Both the position numbers and the translations under genes were made by a program. The notes beneath the pieces are model-generated. The model searched no databases. It was not told the DNA's origin and was given only the letters and a program-made list of their open reading frames with translations. DNA of 64,000 bases, taken from assembly GCF_034190915.1 (NCBI RefSeq), contig NW_026947493.1, forward strand, positions 43,022,501 through 43,086,500, written 5' to 3'. The DNA comes from Cavia porcellus (lineage: Eukaryota > Chordata > Mammalia > Rodentia > Caviidae). Within the stretch, counting starts at the first letter, position 1. The number at the start of each line of letters is the position of its first letter. Below are positions 24,521 through 35,439 of the stretch, piece by piece.

Positions 24521-26159
24521 TTTTACTTTGATTTTTATTTACTACTGTGTCTTCACCTATTTTTAAGAATTTTTTAAACTGTAAAAATATTTTTAAATGT
24601 CTGTTCAAACTAGGTCTACTTTAGAGAACCTCTTCCAGACTACTGTCATAAGGAAGTTAACAATATTAACTATAACCAATGTAAAATATGTTAAGAAAAT
24701 TATTAGAAATATGGCTGAGCATTTTCCAGATAGCTGTCTTTCTCTCAGATATCCTCCCCTCCTATCCCCTTTCCCTTCTAGGGTCAACAAATGAATTCAG
24801 TTGATATAATCAAGAAACTTAGAAAAAGCAGAAGTAGCTGCAAATCTATCATTAGCTGAAAGTCATAATGTCTGAATGACTGCAATTCAAAAAACAAAAG
24901 GGCTGGAACAGTAGAACTCTTAGGGCTCCAGTGAATTCTCAGAAAAGAAACTACCCTTTTTTGCAACAGTACCTTTCCTGAGAGCACACGTGTGGTTAAC
25001 ATACAACTGCTGCAGTGTTTCTTGTGGTTTTCCATCAGCTACTGCCTGTCTCAGTGACCTCACATAGCCCTCATCCCCCCTTTAGCCCCCATGCTGACAT
25101 TAGAGGCATTTTGGAGCATCAGCATGGAAGTGAGATTCAGGAAGCAGGCATAGGATGAAGAAATCCCTGGCTTTATTTGATTTTTAAATAAAAGTTGTAA
25201 GAGGAGTAACAATTTTTTATTTTAGAACTCTTCTTATATGTTTTATCAAATGTGCTTGTGTAAACAATGACGTCAAAATGCTATGGGGCCCTCCTCCAGG
25301 CTTAATGAGATGCCAAGACATCTCTTAGAAACAGAAGCAGGCACGTTTGGAAGGACCATTGGAGCCTTCCAGTCCATGTGCAGAGGGAGCCTAACATCCA
25401 AGTGTGCTGTGGGCCCCACCATACACAAAGTACTTCACAGACCAGTTTCCCTGAATTAACTGCTCTTCTACAACTGAATAGATTCATTCATTCTCTTTCC
25501 CAGTAGAGAGTATCAGAACTTTTGAATTATCAAAATCAATGCCAGATATCGATATCAGGATTATCAAAATCCATTCTCTTGCTTTCTTTTAGTCGTAAGT
25601 CATGATCAAAAACTTTGGTGCTGTCAACAGCAGCAGGAGTAACAGCTTTATTCTAACATGTGTGTGTGTAAACATACACATTCACTTGGTGTATGTTTAG
25701 CAGAACATGTCAGTTAACCATCTTCAGGCCTGAAAGGTTTGTTTGTAGAGATCAACAACAGACATGACAAGTGCCGAACATGGACCTGGGGTCTCCTGAG
25801 AGGAGGGCTGGGACCACAGCAAGGAGTCTTAGGCTCCAGGATCGCATCTTGTATAGCAGTTTTGCAGAAGAGCAGTTGAGTCACTCAGAAGCTTAACCTT
25901 CACAAGAATTACCATGGGTTTGTATAAATGCATTTACTGAGCTTCTCACCTGGCCAGGGGCATAGGTTATGATGAGCACTGTGCAAAAATAACAAGAGTA
26001 AGAACAACAAAAGCCCAGGGGATTAAGAGGGACGTGGTCCAACTGGCTCTAAATGCCTAGTAAGCTTCACTCTCAGTTTACTTTTACTTCACTTCCTCAT
26101 AGCCTATATTTTTCTGTAGAAGAAATAGAAACCCAGAGGGCTGTCTTATTTAAATATTC
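24521..26159. other. Intergenic, no gene
   Basis: A/T-rich unique sequence. It holds the first member of a 29-base direct repeat (25675-25703) whose partner is at 26933. Confidence 0.4.
25675..25703 (+). repeat. First copy of a 29-base direct repeat
   Basis: It begins TACACATTCACTTGGTGTAT and is identical to 26933-26961. The flanks on both sides differ from those of the second copy. Confidence 0.9.
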
Positions 26160-26235
26160 AGGGGCCAGTGGCATAAGTACCTGCCTGGCAAGCATGAGGT
26201 CGTGAGTTTTTGATCACTGGTACAAAAAACAAAAC
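26160..26235 (+). mobile_element. ID-like SINE with target-site duplication
   Basis: 'GTGGCATAAGTACCTGCCTGG', 'CATGAGGTCGTGAGTTTTTG' and 'CACTGGTACAAAAAAC' form a shortened tRNA-like body. 'TTAAATATTCAG' flanks it on both sides (ending near 26161 and 26252). Confidence 0.8.
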
Positions 26236-26339
26236 CAACTTAAATATTCAGATATACCACTGAGCACTTACTTGTAATTTATAGCCCACTCATTTCTAGA
26301 ATTACTTAAACTCTTCAGTGTTTGAGCAAGATTTCAAGA

Positions 26340-26565
26340 GATGATGTTAGCAGGTACTACACATGGACCTCACATTTGGCAAACACTTGTGAGCGGTTAC
26401 TATCAGGTCATCTTTTCTTTTTCAGATACTCTCAGTCCTCCCAGCAACTGCATATTCTAAATAAAAAGTCAGAGGCTCAGAGACACTTGATAACTTGTTC
26501 AACGTCACAAAGATACTACCTGTGTTTGGGTCTTCCCCAATCCAAGATAGGTCTGTATTCAGCAG
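26340..26565 (-). mobile_element. MIR, antisense
   Basis: 'AGTCAGAGGCTCAGAGACACTTG', 'AACTTGTTCAACGTCACAAAG' and later 'GGGTCTTCCCC' match the reversed MIR core. Confidence 0.6.
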
Positions 26566-26932
26566 CTGCAGTGTATGTGCAACACTACCCAAGCAAGCAT
26601 GAAATACTTGTCTTTAGACCTAAAAGAAAAAGAAAAAACAGAACCTTTTGAAAATGTTTTCACCTGATAGCTACATGAGCACAACCAGCAATAACCTCCC
26701 TTGGAAAAGGAAATAATCTGGCTACTTGTGGTTTAGAAATGTACCACACCCGTATTGTCATACCTACAAAGTCAGTGATCTCCCTGCATACTGCACCCTC
26801 TGCTTGAGTCATGTCAGTGTACCAGGGACAGGAAAAGGGGGAATTCCATTAGACATCCGAAATCTAAATTCAGGAATGAGTGACTCAGATGCTGTTGAAG
26901 CCTCACTGCTCAACCTATCTCTTTATTAAGAA

Positions 26933-26961
26933 TACACATTCACTTGGTGTATGTTTAGCAG
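26933..26961 (+). repeat. Second copy of a 29-base direct repeat
   Basis: Identical to 25675-25703, about 1.26 kb away and in the same orientation. Confidence 0.9.
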
Positions 26962-28090
26962 GACTTAGGCATCAAGAGCTCCAACTTTGACCAGTTGACT
27001 GGATTCTGGGCCCCAAGTCTGCAGATAAAAAAAACCGGAAAGCCCAGAGACAACTTGGCACATAGTGGGTGCAAGATCTATATGAATTATTTTTGAATTG
27101 TCAGAAAGGGAAAATCATTGTAATGAAGAGTGGCGGCTAAAGTGCTTCCCTATTGATTTCATTCTTCACGTGTTGAGTGCCACCCCCGCCAAACCAGTGC
27201 TGAAGACACGAGGGAAAAGATAGCTACAGCTCCAGCTGCGATGCAGTGTGATGAGTGACGAAACACAGGAGGAACAGAGGAGGAGCTCTAGGGGAGGACT
27301 GCCTGTCTCTTTCATGCGGGGTGCGAGAAGATTCAGAGGAAGCTGGGATTGTGCAGGACCAGAAGGGAAAGGTGACTAGGTGAGAAAAATAGGAAAAACT
27401 TCAGGCAAAGCAAAGAGAACAGGCAAAACCACGGGAGCCCAAGAATGTACTTGGGGACTGGAAAATGGTTCGTTTTGACTAGAGCAGGATGGATGGTGTT
27501 AAAGAATGGGAGACAGCCCTGGGAAGAAAGGAAGCACCCAGAATGTTATGCTAAGCCTTATTTTTGATTCTGGTTCTCAATGAGGAATTATAGGAAACTC
27601 ACCAAAAGAGAGGAAGAGATCTCTAGCAGAAAACTCTCTGGATGTCTAGCAGCTCTGTGAATGATATGGGTAATGCCAAAATGTTGAAAAGTAAATAGAA
27701 AAAACAAAGAAAGCCTAATAACCTGGATAGTGCCTGAGTTCTCTAATTAGTACTTGACTAATTCCACAGATTACAATGAGAAGTTCCCAGAGGCACATAA
27801 TACTAAAATCCTGATTTACGGTAATTTCAAAGCAATATATCCTTTCCTGTGGCACATTCCAAACTATGACTTGAAAGCCACAGCATCCAAAAGGGATGCA
27901 GGAAACTTCATTTGAAATGTTCCCTGTGTTACGCATGAATTCAACTCTTGAGGGAAGAAGGCTTTCCCAGAACATCTTGCTTTCGTTTTCTGGACTCAGC
28001 TTTCTCTAAAGGGCACAGGTTACACCAAGGAATAGTTTTTAGTCTTGCTTTGTTCACTTATTTGTTCATTAATGCAACAAATATTTTTTG
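26962..28090. other. Intergenic, no recognisable features
   Basis: Nothing gene-like was found. 27100-27560 is purine-rich. Confidence 0.4.
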
Positions 28091-28094
28091 CAAT

Positions 28095-28330
28095 CTTTAT
28101 TTTAAAGAGAACAAAACCAAGCAAAATAAAACAGAATAAAGCCAATTAAAACAGAACAGTCTAAGTGATACAGAACTTCAAAACAAGATAATAGGAAATC
28201 AACAATGGTTACCATAATCTCTTTTGTTGTCATCAAAATAGATGCCCATAATTTCAGACATACTAAATTCAAATAAAGTAGAACAGAAAAGAACTAATAA
28301 AAACAAAACAGTGAGCACAATAAAGTACTT
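28095..28330 (-). repeat. Unrecognised repeat family, copy 1
   Basis: It contains 'AAACAGAATAAAGCCAATTA', 'GTGATACAGAACTTCAAAACA', 'AGATAATAGGAAATCAACAATGG' and 'CATACTAAATTCAAAT'. The same word order recurs at 29165-29500 and, twice in tandem, at 49385-49746. I do not recognise the family. Strand is arbitrary. Confidence 0.75.
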
Positions 28331-28489
28331 TGTTATGGATTAAAATCTAGTAGTCAACTTAACACCAGCTGAATTAAATCAGCATGGTGCTGAGTATAGA
28401 TGGCCCACTTGAGGAAAGTTGCCAGCATAATAGAAACATAGAGAAGAAAAGCACAGCATTGTGGGTTCTCCTATGTGTTGCTGTTTGAC

Positions 28490-28820
28490 CCATTGGTTCT
28501 CCTGGAGGAGCTTGTCATGACTAGTTTCCCCAGTGTGAGTTTGACCATTGTCATCAGAGGAGTTCAGGGCCTTGTTGGTGAGAGTGGCTGTGGTTCACTT
28601 TGAGGGAGCTCTGGTCCTTACATCAAGCACCACTTCCTGGCTCCGGAGGGGAAGATGTGTGTTAGTCTCCAGGAGAAACCTGTCATGCTGGCTTTCTGGC
28701 ATGTACTCAACTGTTATGATCAGAGGAGCTCGGGACCTTTGTGTCACTGAGGATGGATGTGGCACTTTTCAGGGCAGCCCTGGTCCTTGAGAGTGACTTC
28801 TTAGCTCCAGTGTAGAACCC
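28490..28820 (+). repeat. Two diverged tandem units of about 160 bases
   Basis: 'TTGTCATGACTAG ... ATCAGAGGAGTTCAGGGCC ... GGAGCTCTGGTCCTTA' recurs as 'CTGTCATGCTGGC ... ATCAGAGGAGCTCGGGACC ... GGCAGCCCTGGTCCTTG'. It is probably part of one larger mobile element spanning 28.1-29.9 kb. No coding function was seen. Confidence 0.6.
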
Positions 28821-28919
28821 TCAACCTACCAAGACAACTCCTTTGCCCTCTGGCATAGACTTTCTATCTTCTTACCACTGACCTTTGGGTCTTCCAGTGC
28901 AGATCCATAAAATAGACTG

Positions 28920-29040
28920 GTGTAAGTCCTTCTAGTGGGCTCTAGACCTCTAGTTGGACTTGTGGGAGACATTGTCATGGGCTCTAGGTTTTCATCTAGA
29001 CTCATGCAGGACATTGTTGTGGGATCCAGGCCCTTGGCTG
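28920..29040 (+). repeat. Short tandem units within the 28.1-29.9 kb block
   Basis: 'GGGCTCTAGACCTC', 'GGGCTCTAGGTTTTC' and 'GGGATCCAGGCCC' recur at about 50-60 base spacing, each preceded by 'GACATTGT' or related words. Confidence 0.55.
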
Positions 29041-29164
29041 AATGTTATGGGTCTTTAATGTTGTGGATAGATTTCCTGAACTTCCTTGTGTTTAACTCTT
29101 GGTGACCATCATAAAATAATATTATAAATTCTGTGTCTTGATTCTAACTGTTATCTGCACAACC

Positions 29165-29500
29165 CCTGACTACAACAGACTTCAAACAGAATAAGAGTAA
29201 ATCCAAAATGGCTACCATAATATATCTTGTAATCTTTGAAATACCTGCCTATGCCATTGGTTATAATAAAATCAAACAAGACAAAACAGAATAGGAGCTG
29301 GGGATTTAGCTCAGCGGCATAAGCGCCTGCCTTGCAAGCAGACAGTCGTGAGTTCGATCCCTGGTACCGATAAAAATAAAAAAGGCAAAAAAAAATTTTT
29401 TTAAAAGACAAAACAGAATAAAACCGAAAAAAACAATGAAAATGATACAGGGCTTCAAAACAAGATAATAGGGAATTAATGATGGCTACCACATTCAGAA
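29165..29500 (-). repeat. Unrecognised repeat family, copy 2, split by an ID SINE
   Basis: It has the same words as copy 1 ('AATGGCTACCATAATATATCT', 'ACAGAATAAAACCG', 'GATACAGGGCTTCAAAACAAG'). A SINE at 29294-29405 interrupts it, with a perfect 15-base duplication of its own sequence. Confidence 0.75.
29294..29405 (+). mobile_element. Young ID-like SINE with intact Pol III boxes
   Basis: The body 'GGAGCTGGGGATTTAGCTCAG' carries an A-box-like TAGCTCAGCGG, and a B-box-like GAGTTCGATCC follows before 'CCTGGTACCGATAAAAA' and an A-rich tail. The 15-base target duplication (29279-29293 and 29406-29420) is perfect, which indicates a recent insertion. It is a SINE and not a functional tRNA gene. Confidence 0.92.
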
Positions 29501-29599
29501 GGAGATCCCCTATGGGTGCTACACTGTATATTGTTATCCTCTGAATAGGTAATCAGACTACTGGCTTTAGACCTGCAAAGTCAGTGAAACACTAAACAC

Positions 29600-29930
29600 T
29601 ACAAGCACTAAGTTGTATTTTACTTCAATAGCTATAACAACAGCCTGTGTTTCTCTGGATCAACTGGTCACTTGGAGAGGGGAACCTTGGCTCTTCTTGT
29701 CTCCCAGCCCACACACCAGGAGCTGGTGTCTGGTTTGGGAGGGACCCGTGCATGGTGCCAACTCACAGAGAGGCTTGTCTTCTTGTTAGCTTCTTGTTTC
29801 CCTCCCCCACAATCTGCAAATGGCGCCGACTCATGATTAAAGGCTGGTGTCTGGTTCTCCCCACAGAAGCCCACGCATGGCACCAACTCACAGTGTAATA
29901 AACATTTCTGACGACCTACTTTGAGCCAGC
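29600..29930 (+). mobile_element. Possible LTR end of an endogenous retroviral element
   Basis: Repeated 'GGTGTCTGGTT' and 'GCATGGTGCCAACTCACAG / GCATGGCACCAACTCACAG' words are followed by 'GTAATAAACATTTCTGACG', which looks like an LTR poly(A) region. No partner LTR or viral reading frame was identified. It may belong with the repeat block that starts at 28.1 kb. Confidence 0.35.
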
Positions 29931-30147
29931 AACATGAAATTTATAAGGAAAAATACAGTTTATTTCTAAAATACAGCATAGACATAAACAAATGAAATTT
30001 GCCACATAGGCTTTAAGGATACCACAAACAGGATATCAGAAATTCAGAATGAGAAAGATGACTCAAGAAACTAAGTTACTGCACACAATTTGGAAATTGT
30101 CTACAGATCTTTTCTTCCCCTCAAGCAAAGACCCACGAATCAGAACA

Positions 30148-30290
30148 AAGTCACCACCTGGGGCTTGTTTGAAATGTAAAATTACAGCCTGCGTCCAGAC
30201 TTATTGATTTCAGGGTCTGCATTTAAATAAGATCTTCTGGTGGTGTGTGCACATTCAAGCTTGTGAAAAACAGTTTGGAGCCCATATATC
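30148..30290. mobile_element. MER5-like hAT remnant
   Basis: 'CAAAGTCACCACCTGGGGCT' and 'TTTGAAATGTAAAATTACAG', followed by 'TTATTGATTTCAGGGTCTG', follow MER5 order. Confidence 0.5.
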
Positions 30291-30684
30291 CTAAAGCTTA
30301 CTTTAAATGCAATATAAAAACAAGTAAACAATAAGCACAAAGTGATCAAAATAACTCTCTGTATCGTGAGATCAGTCTAACACAATATAAATCTTTCAAA
30401 ATTAGTGCTTCTTTTTGTTAAATACATCTTGGATTTCCAATTCTTCTATTATTCTTACTGAGAAAAAGATCCAGGTGTGTGGGGCTCAAAGATGAAAAGA
30501 GAAGAGGAAAACAGGTCCTTATTGTAAGGCAGACTAGGCTGGCAAGCTACCAGCAGATTCAGTTCTAGGAAATCAAGACCATGTGCTTTGAGGTGGTCAG
30601 GAGTCATTTACTCTTAGATCTTCATTTCACTTGCTTTGCAGCTGTTCTGCTGTGCTGCTGTGCTGCCATATCAGCATCAGAAAA

Positions 30685-30728
30685 TATATACATATATATA
30701 TGTACATTTGTATATATATGTATATTTG
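30685..30728. repeat. TA/TG-rich low-complexity tract
   Basis: Alternating TATA/TGTA sequence abutting the tail of the following antisense B1 SINE. Confidence 0.8.
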
Positions 30729-30876
30729 TCTTTTCTTGAGACAGGGTCTCACTATGCAGTTCAGGCTGGCCTTGAGTTCACTTTGTAGCCCATGATGGTT
30801 TCTAATTTGCAACAATCCTCCTACCTCAGCCTCTCAAGTGCTGGGATTACAGGCATGTGCCACCACATCCAGCTCC
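30729..30876 (-). mobile_element. B1-type SINE, antisense
   Basis: 'GAGACAGGGTCTCACTATGC', 'CAAGTGCTGGGATTACAGGC' and 'CCACCACATCCAGC' are diagnostic. An internal duplication ('CAGGCTGGCCTTGAGTTCAC ... GTAGCCCATGATGG') is visible. Confidence 0.92.
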
Positions 30877-31208
30877 GAAAGTACATTTTTGTGACAGCTT
30901 TATTTTATGTCAATCAAAAAAAAATCTGATTATCTGCTAAGAGCACTGCATCATCTTAATGCTCTAACGTATGTGAGGAAGTGATCCAACTTATGCAGAA
31001 ATCATTATGAGAACAAGTATACACCAAATAGTATTAAGAGAAAAATACAAACCAAAGACGATGAATGTTCTGAGAAGGACAAGAAAATTCCTGGCTCAGG
31101 AGATCCAGACAGACTTCATGACAAAGAGAGCAGAAGCAGCTGGGCCTTGAATGGATGATGAAAGTTTGAAGCTGTAGCTCTGGAGCCAGGGCATTTTTAA
31201 AGGACAGG

Positions 31209-31308
31209 AAGGGCTGGGAACATAGCTCAGTGGCAGAGTGCTACGTTGCCTTTCAAGGCCCTGGGTTTAATCCCCAGCATCACAAAAATAAATAAATGAT
31301 AAAAATAA
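31209..31308 (+). mobile_element. ID-like SINE
   Basis: 'GGGCTGGGAACATAGCTCAG', 'GGCAGAGTGCTACG' and 'GGGTTTAATCCCCAGCATCA' are followed by an A-rich tail. Confidence 0.85.
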
Positions 31309-31620
31309 AAGGCCAGAAGAACGATGAGGGCCCTCAAGAGATGAGAGAATCTGGATGATGTGAGAGAGCAAGTTGGGAGGGAAGGCAAGGGTTAGGTCAT
31401 AAATGGCCCCAATGCCTAAATGTAGGCAACAGGGAGTCACCAAAGATTTCACATTAGAGGAGTGACATGATCATACCTGGACCATGGAGTTTGTCTATGG
31501 GGTACGTTTGCCAATTAGCAGAACACTAGATAGTCCAGTAAGTATTAAAGCTACTGATTTACCAAATTCAGTGTTTTCATGATTATCAATGGGCCTGTGC
31601 ATAGTCCAAAAGGAAAAGAT

Positions 31621-31768
31621 GGCCAGCATGGTGACACATGCCTGTAAACCTAGCACTATGGAGACAGGCAGGAGGATTGCCAAAAGTTTGAGGCCAGCCA
31701 AAGCTACATAGTGAGTTCAGGCTGGTCCAAACTGAGTATAGAGACTGTCTCAAAAAAAATTTTTTTAA
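31621..31768 (+). mobile_element. B1-type SINE
   Basis: 'GGCCAGCATGGTGACACATGC', 'GGCAGGAGGATTGCC' and 'ACTGTCTCAAAAAAA' are present in order. Confidence 0.88.
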
Positions 31769-31769
31769 A

Positions 31770-33327
31770 GGAGAGGCTGATCAGATAAGAAAGCTCATAT
31801 CATTGTAATCTTCTTTCACTTGTGCTATTTCTGGGTAAGCATTATTCTGAGAAGAAACTTCAGTCCCCTTGTCTGTGAGCATGATGCGTCTCTGATCCTG
31901 CTGTTTCTTATTTCTCACATTGAAATCACAGACCTGGGAACCGAGTAGAACTATACAATCTTTTTTGCCACTGCCCTCAATGAAAAGACAAATGATCTGT
32001 CCTACTGTAAAGTACCATATTCGTGAAAATATAACAAATATGAAGCTGGAGGAGAGTCTGTGGCTTCCTCCCACCCTAGGCAGGCTTTCTCTGTAACCCA
32101 CACCCCTAAAGCTGCTACTTTCCCAGGATGGGCCAGCCTCGGTCTTCTGTGCTGCAGACCAGCTGGGGAAGATCCTCACACTGGGTGCAAAATGGGTAGT
32201 ACCTGAACCCCACGCACAACCCAGCTTGGATCATTCCCAGCCCCACCTTAACTCCATACAGTGTTCTAATAGCATGTTTTTATTTGTAAAAACAGAGATG
32301 GAATAGGATCTTAAAGTGTTTAGGAGAAAATTTTAAGTTAAGAAAATGAACTTATTCTGCTTGGTCTAGACCAAAGTACAAAGAGATTAGTGTGAAAACA
32401 CTCCTTCTATGGGAGCAGAGTGAAGCACATTCAGTTGCTTCCCAGAAGAAGGGAGAACGAATTATTCTCTCTTGCAATCCCTATGGAGAGTCACTCTACG
32501 TGGTAGGCAACATGCATCCTGATGAAGTATTCATGAATTACCTCTGCTGAAAAGGAGAAATAAAGACATATCCATCTTACAGTGGTGACCATAGTTCTCA
32601 CCATGTCAGAAGTATGCACTAAGCCTGAACTCTCTTGCACTTTTATTTAAATATGTAAAGGAAAAAAGAGAATACTACTAAATAAATCATCAGAGTAAAA
32701 ATATTGAAAGTCTTCAGCAAATCCTCCTTTGCCTTGAGCTAAAAGATACGGCATAGAAGCCAGAGCTTCCACCCCCAAAACTGTCTTGGTCAACCTGAGG
32801 GCACAGCCTTGCTGTGGCTCCTGATCTAAATGTATAAGGCAGGGCTCACAACTTCATGTCAGCAAACACTGACATCAAAAGGATTAGGCCTCCTAAGAGT
32901 AAGAGAAAAACATACCAAAATTTGTTCATCCAACGAGCCAGCTTTCTGAGGGAGCTTGAGGATAGAAGGTAAAAGGCAGTGTTTTTCCTAAGACTCATAT
33001 AGAAGTGATCAATTGTAATGCACTCCACATAAATAATTTTACCTTTCTAGAAGTCACTTTTTAAAAAACAAAAAGACTAAGTAATATATCCATTACTTAG
33101 ACCAATGGATACATTATATAAAGATTTCAATATACAATCAATATGTGAGATGTTTTACTGTTTTTTATACTAAGTCTCGGAAATCTGGTGTGTGTTCTAC
33201 ATCTAGAGCATATCCCGGTTCAAGCCAGTCACACCTCAAGTGACAAACAGACATGTATGTCAGTGGTTACTATGCTAAACCTCTTGGAGTTCAAAAAATA
33301 AAAATAAGTGAAAAATAACTTTTTAAA
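31770..33327. other. Intergenic, no recognisable features
   Basis: No gene or clear repeat. The 132-codon frame on the minus strand (31781-32179) has no supporting feature. Confidence 0.4.
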
Positions 33328-33462
33328 GTCCATGCAGTGACACAGAGCTGTAACCCTACCTACTCAGAAGGTTGATGTAAGAAGATTTCAAGTTCAAGAC
33401 CAACCTGGATGATACAGTCCAAAGTCCCAGCCTAAAAACAAAAACAAACAAAACAAAAATGA
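33328..33462 (+). mobile_element. B1-type SINE, old
   Basis: 'GCAGTGACACAGAGCTGTAAC', 'TCAAGTTCAAGACCAACCTGG', then an (AAAAC)n tail. Diverged from the younger copies. Confidence 0.75.
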
Positions 33463-34649
33463 TCTTAAGAATACTAGTATTCTAAAAAATACTTTGCTTT
33501 AGGGAAAATGGGGAAAGAGTGTCTAGTTCTCTAAGAGAATGTCATAAATACCTAAAAGGCCGTCACTGTACCATCATCATCACTGCACCAACTGATAATG
33601 CTATGATCTTCACAGTTGGTTCCATCTTTATTCTGACCTTGTGAACTGGTTATTGTTCTGCCCTGATTATCAGCGAAAAACAAGACTAAGGACTTGTCCA
33701 TGAAGAAGTAGATGCGGACTCCTGATTCTTCACGCTAGCTGTGCAGTGCCAGAAGATAATTCCAGAAACACCAAAAGTGTCTCCATGACATTGTTTTGTC
33801 TGATCCCACACGCATTTTACTCTTTAGAGGGTTAATGACACACCACGCAAACACCGATGGACGTCTGTTTTATATCAGATGCTTAGAAATGCAGCCACAG
33901 AAGGAAGCAGGCTTGGCCATGGCCAAACATGTCTGTCCTCGCCTTGTTCCCATAGCGGGGTCCTCTGCTGCCCTTTCACCTTGGTCTGCTGAAGACCTCT
34001 CTTAGCTCTTGGTCCCAAGACACGATCCTCATCTGCACACACCGCTCCCTGCTTCTGTGATGGGTGTGCTAATGTGTTACTCAGGCTTTCTAGATAGGAC
34101 ACCTAGACCTGCATAGGGTAAATCAGTGGCGTGAATGCTCAGAAAACGGAGGGGCTTACATAAACTTTCCCCTCGGATCCACTGGCCTAGCGCAGTAGTG
34201 TTCTAGAACTGAACACTCAATTCAAAGCCAAACGGAACATATGCCACTCTGTCTACGTGGGTTATGCTGCAAGCCATGATTAGTCATGTAACTATTTCTG
34301 CCTTGAGATCTAGAGAACGGGCCACCCCAAGGAGCATGTGTCTACAGTTACAGCAAGGTCCTGCCCGGCCCTATCCCTCTTACCACACGCCTACTTGTCT
34401 CTTACCACGCCATGAGTCCACACCTGGGAGGGCACTGCCCACATCTCCTACCTGCCAGGTACTGCTGTTGCTAAGAACACTGGGCCAGTGTGTACTTGGG
34501 AAATTCTGAAGGTGCCAGGGTCCCTCCCTTCTCATGATATCCCTTCTCCACGTGTGCACTCACTTTGGGTATGCCTGGGGCGGGCCCTGGGCTGAGCACA
34601 GATCTATATTCTATCCTCACTGGTACCCTTTGCATTCAAAGGGTCCTCC
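33463..34649. other. Flank of the CpG island, no clear element
   Basis: Mostly unique sequence with rising G/C content toward 34650. No repeat is recognised from 33540 to 34640, which contrasts with the repeat-rich surroundings and fits upstream regulatory DNA. Confidence 0.4.
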
Positions 34650-35345
34650 TAACAATGCCCCGCGCGGCCAGCCTCTGCGCACAAGAGTGCAAACACCACT
34701 GTGGTATCTGCGCCCAGAAGGCAGATGGAAACTCCCCTTCCTTTGTTGGCCCAGATCAGAAAGAGCAAAAGGCTTTAATCCCGAAGGGGAGAGCTGGCTT
34801 CTGAGCGGCAACCCCGCCCCCCAGCACACGCAAAGTCAAAAAGACAACTGTCCGAAGGGCCAACCACAGAGGAGGAAAAAGTTCTTCTATTTATTTAGTT
34901 TTAAATTTTCTCTTCCCGCCAAAACGTCTGCAGCAGCAGTCGCAGGTCCGCGGGGAGCCTGCCATCTGACCCGCCAGGGCCGTCCCTAATTACGCCCCAT
35001 CTGGCGTCTGGCGCGCACAAAGGCCGGCGCACGCCCCGCCGCGCCCTGCGCTGCGCTGGGGCTGGTTGTCCATTTGTGCAGCGCCGGCCCACGCGACACA
35101 CTTCTGGGGGCGCCGGGCCAAAGGGGCACTCGCAGGCGTCTCAGGACGCTGCGGACCGACAGCCGAGGGACGCCAGCAGACAATAGCTGCGCCTGGAGCC
35201 CTCCTCGCCCCCGGGTGCCACCGCGCAGCCCAGGGCCCGAGAGTGAGGCTAGTGGGCTGCAGCTGTGGGTGAGTCCCAGGGGCCCATCCGGAGCTGAGAT
35301 TTGCATAGCGCAGGGTGGGCCCCTCTGACCCGGTGAGTCGCAGCT
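34650..35345. promoter_or_regulatory. Orphan CpG island between VXN and MYBL1
   Basis: The sequence turns sharply G/C-rich and CpG-rich; I count roughly forty CpGs by eye in 34921-35340, against almost none in the surrounding kilobases. Both flanking genes are present here only by their 3' ends, so the island is not their promoter. An E2F-type site (TTCCCGCCAAAA, 34913-34924) lies at its left edge beside an A/T-rich stretch, and two consensus splice donors occur on the + strand at 35269 and 35333. This looks like an active or formerly active promoter of an unrecognised, possibly noncoding, transcript. The several overlapping frames across it (for example 34986-35561 on the minus strand) are a by-product of high G/C and of the CT repeat and show no known protein. 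Confidence 0.7.
34913..34924. promoter_or_regulatory. E2F-like site TTCCCGCCAAAA
   Basis: It matches the E2F consensus core (TTSSCGC on one strand, TTGGCGGGAA on the other). It sits immediately before the dense CpG stretch, about 20 bases downstream of an A/T-rich run. Position next to a CpG island makes function plausible; binding is not shown. Confidence 0.5.
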
Positions 35346-35438
35346 AGGCACGAGTCCTGGCATGTAACGCAGCAGGGACCGGGGACAAGGCCAGCGAGGG
35401 TGCAAAACACCACCTTGTGTAGTAACAAAAATTTGGAC

Positions 35439-35439
<1 letters not shown>

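Noticed and set aside
29294..29405. tRNA gene suggested by intact A and B boxes
   Set aside because: The cloverleaf is not complete, the body continues into 'CCTGGTACCGATAAAAA' plus an A-rich tail, and target duplications flank it. It is a SINE.
29827..29840. TGGCGCC/TGGTGCC words near 29.75-29.84 kb as a retroviral primer-binding site
   Set aside because: No LTR end of the required kind directly precedes them and the match to a tRNA 3' end is only 7 bases, so it cannot be supported.
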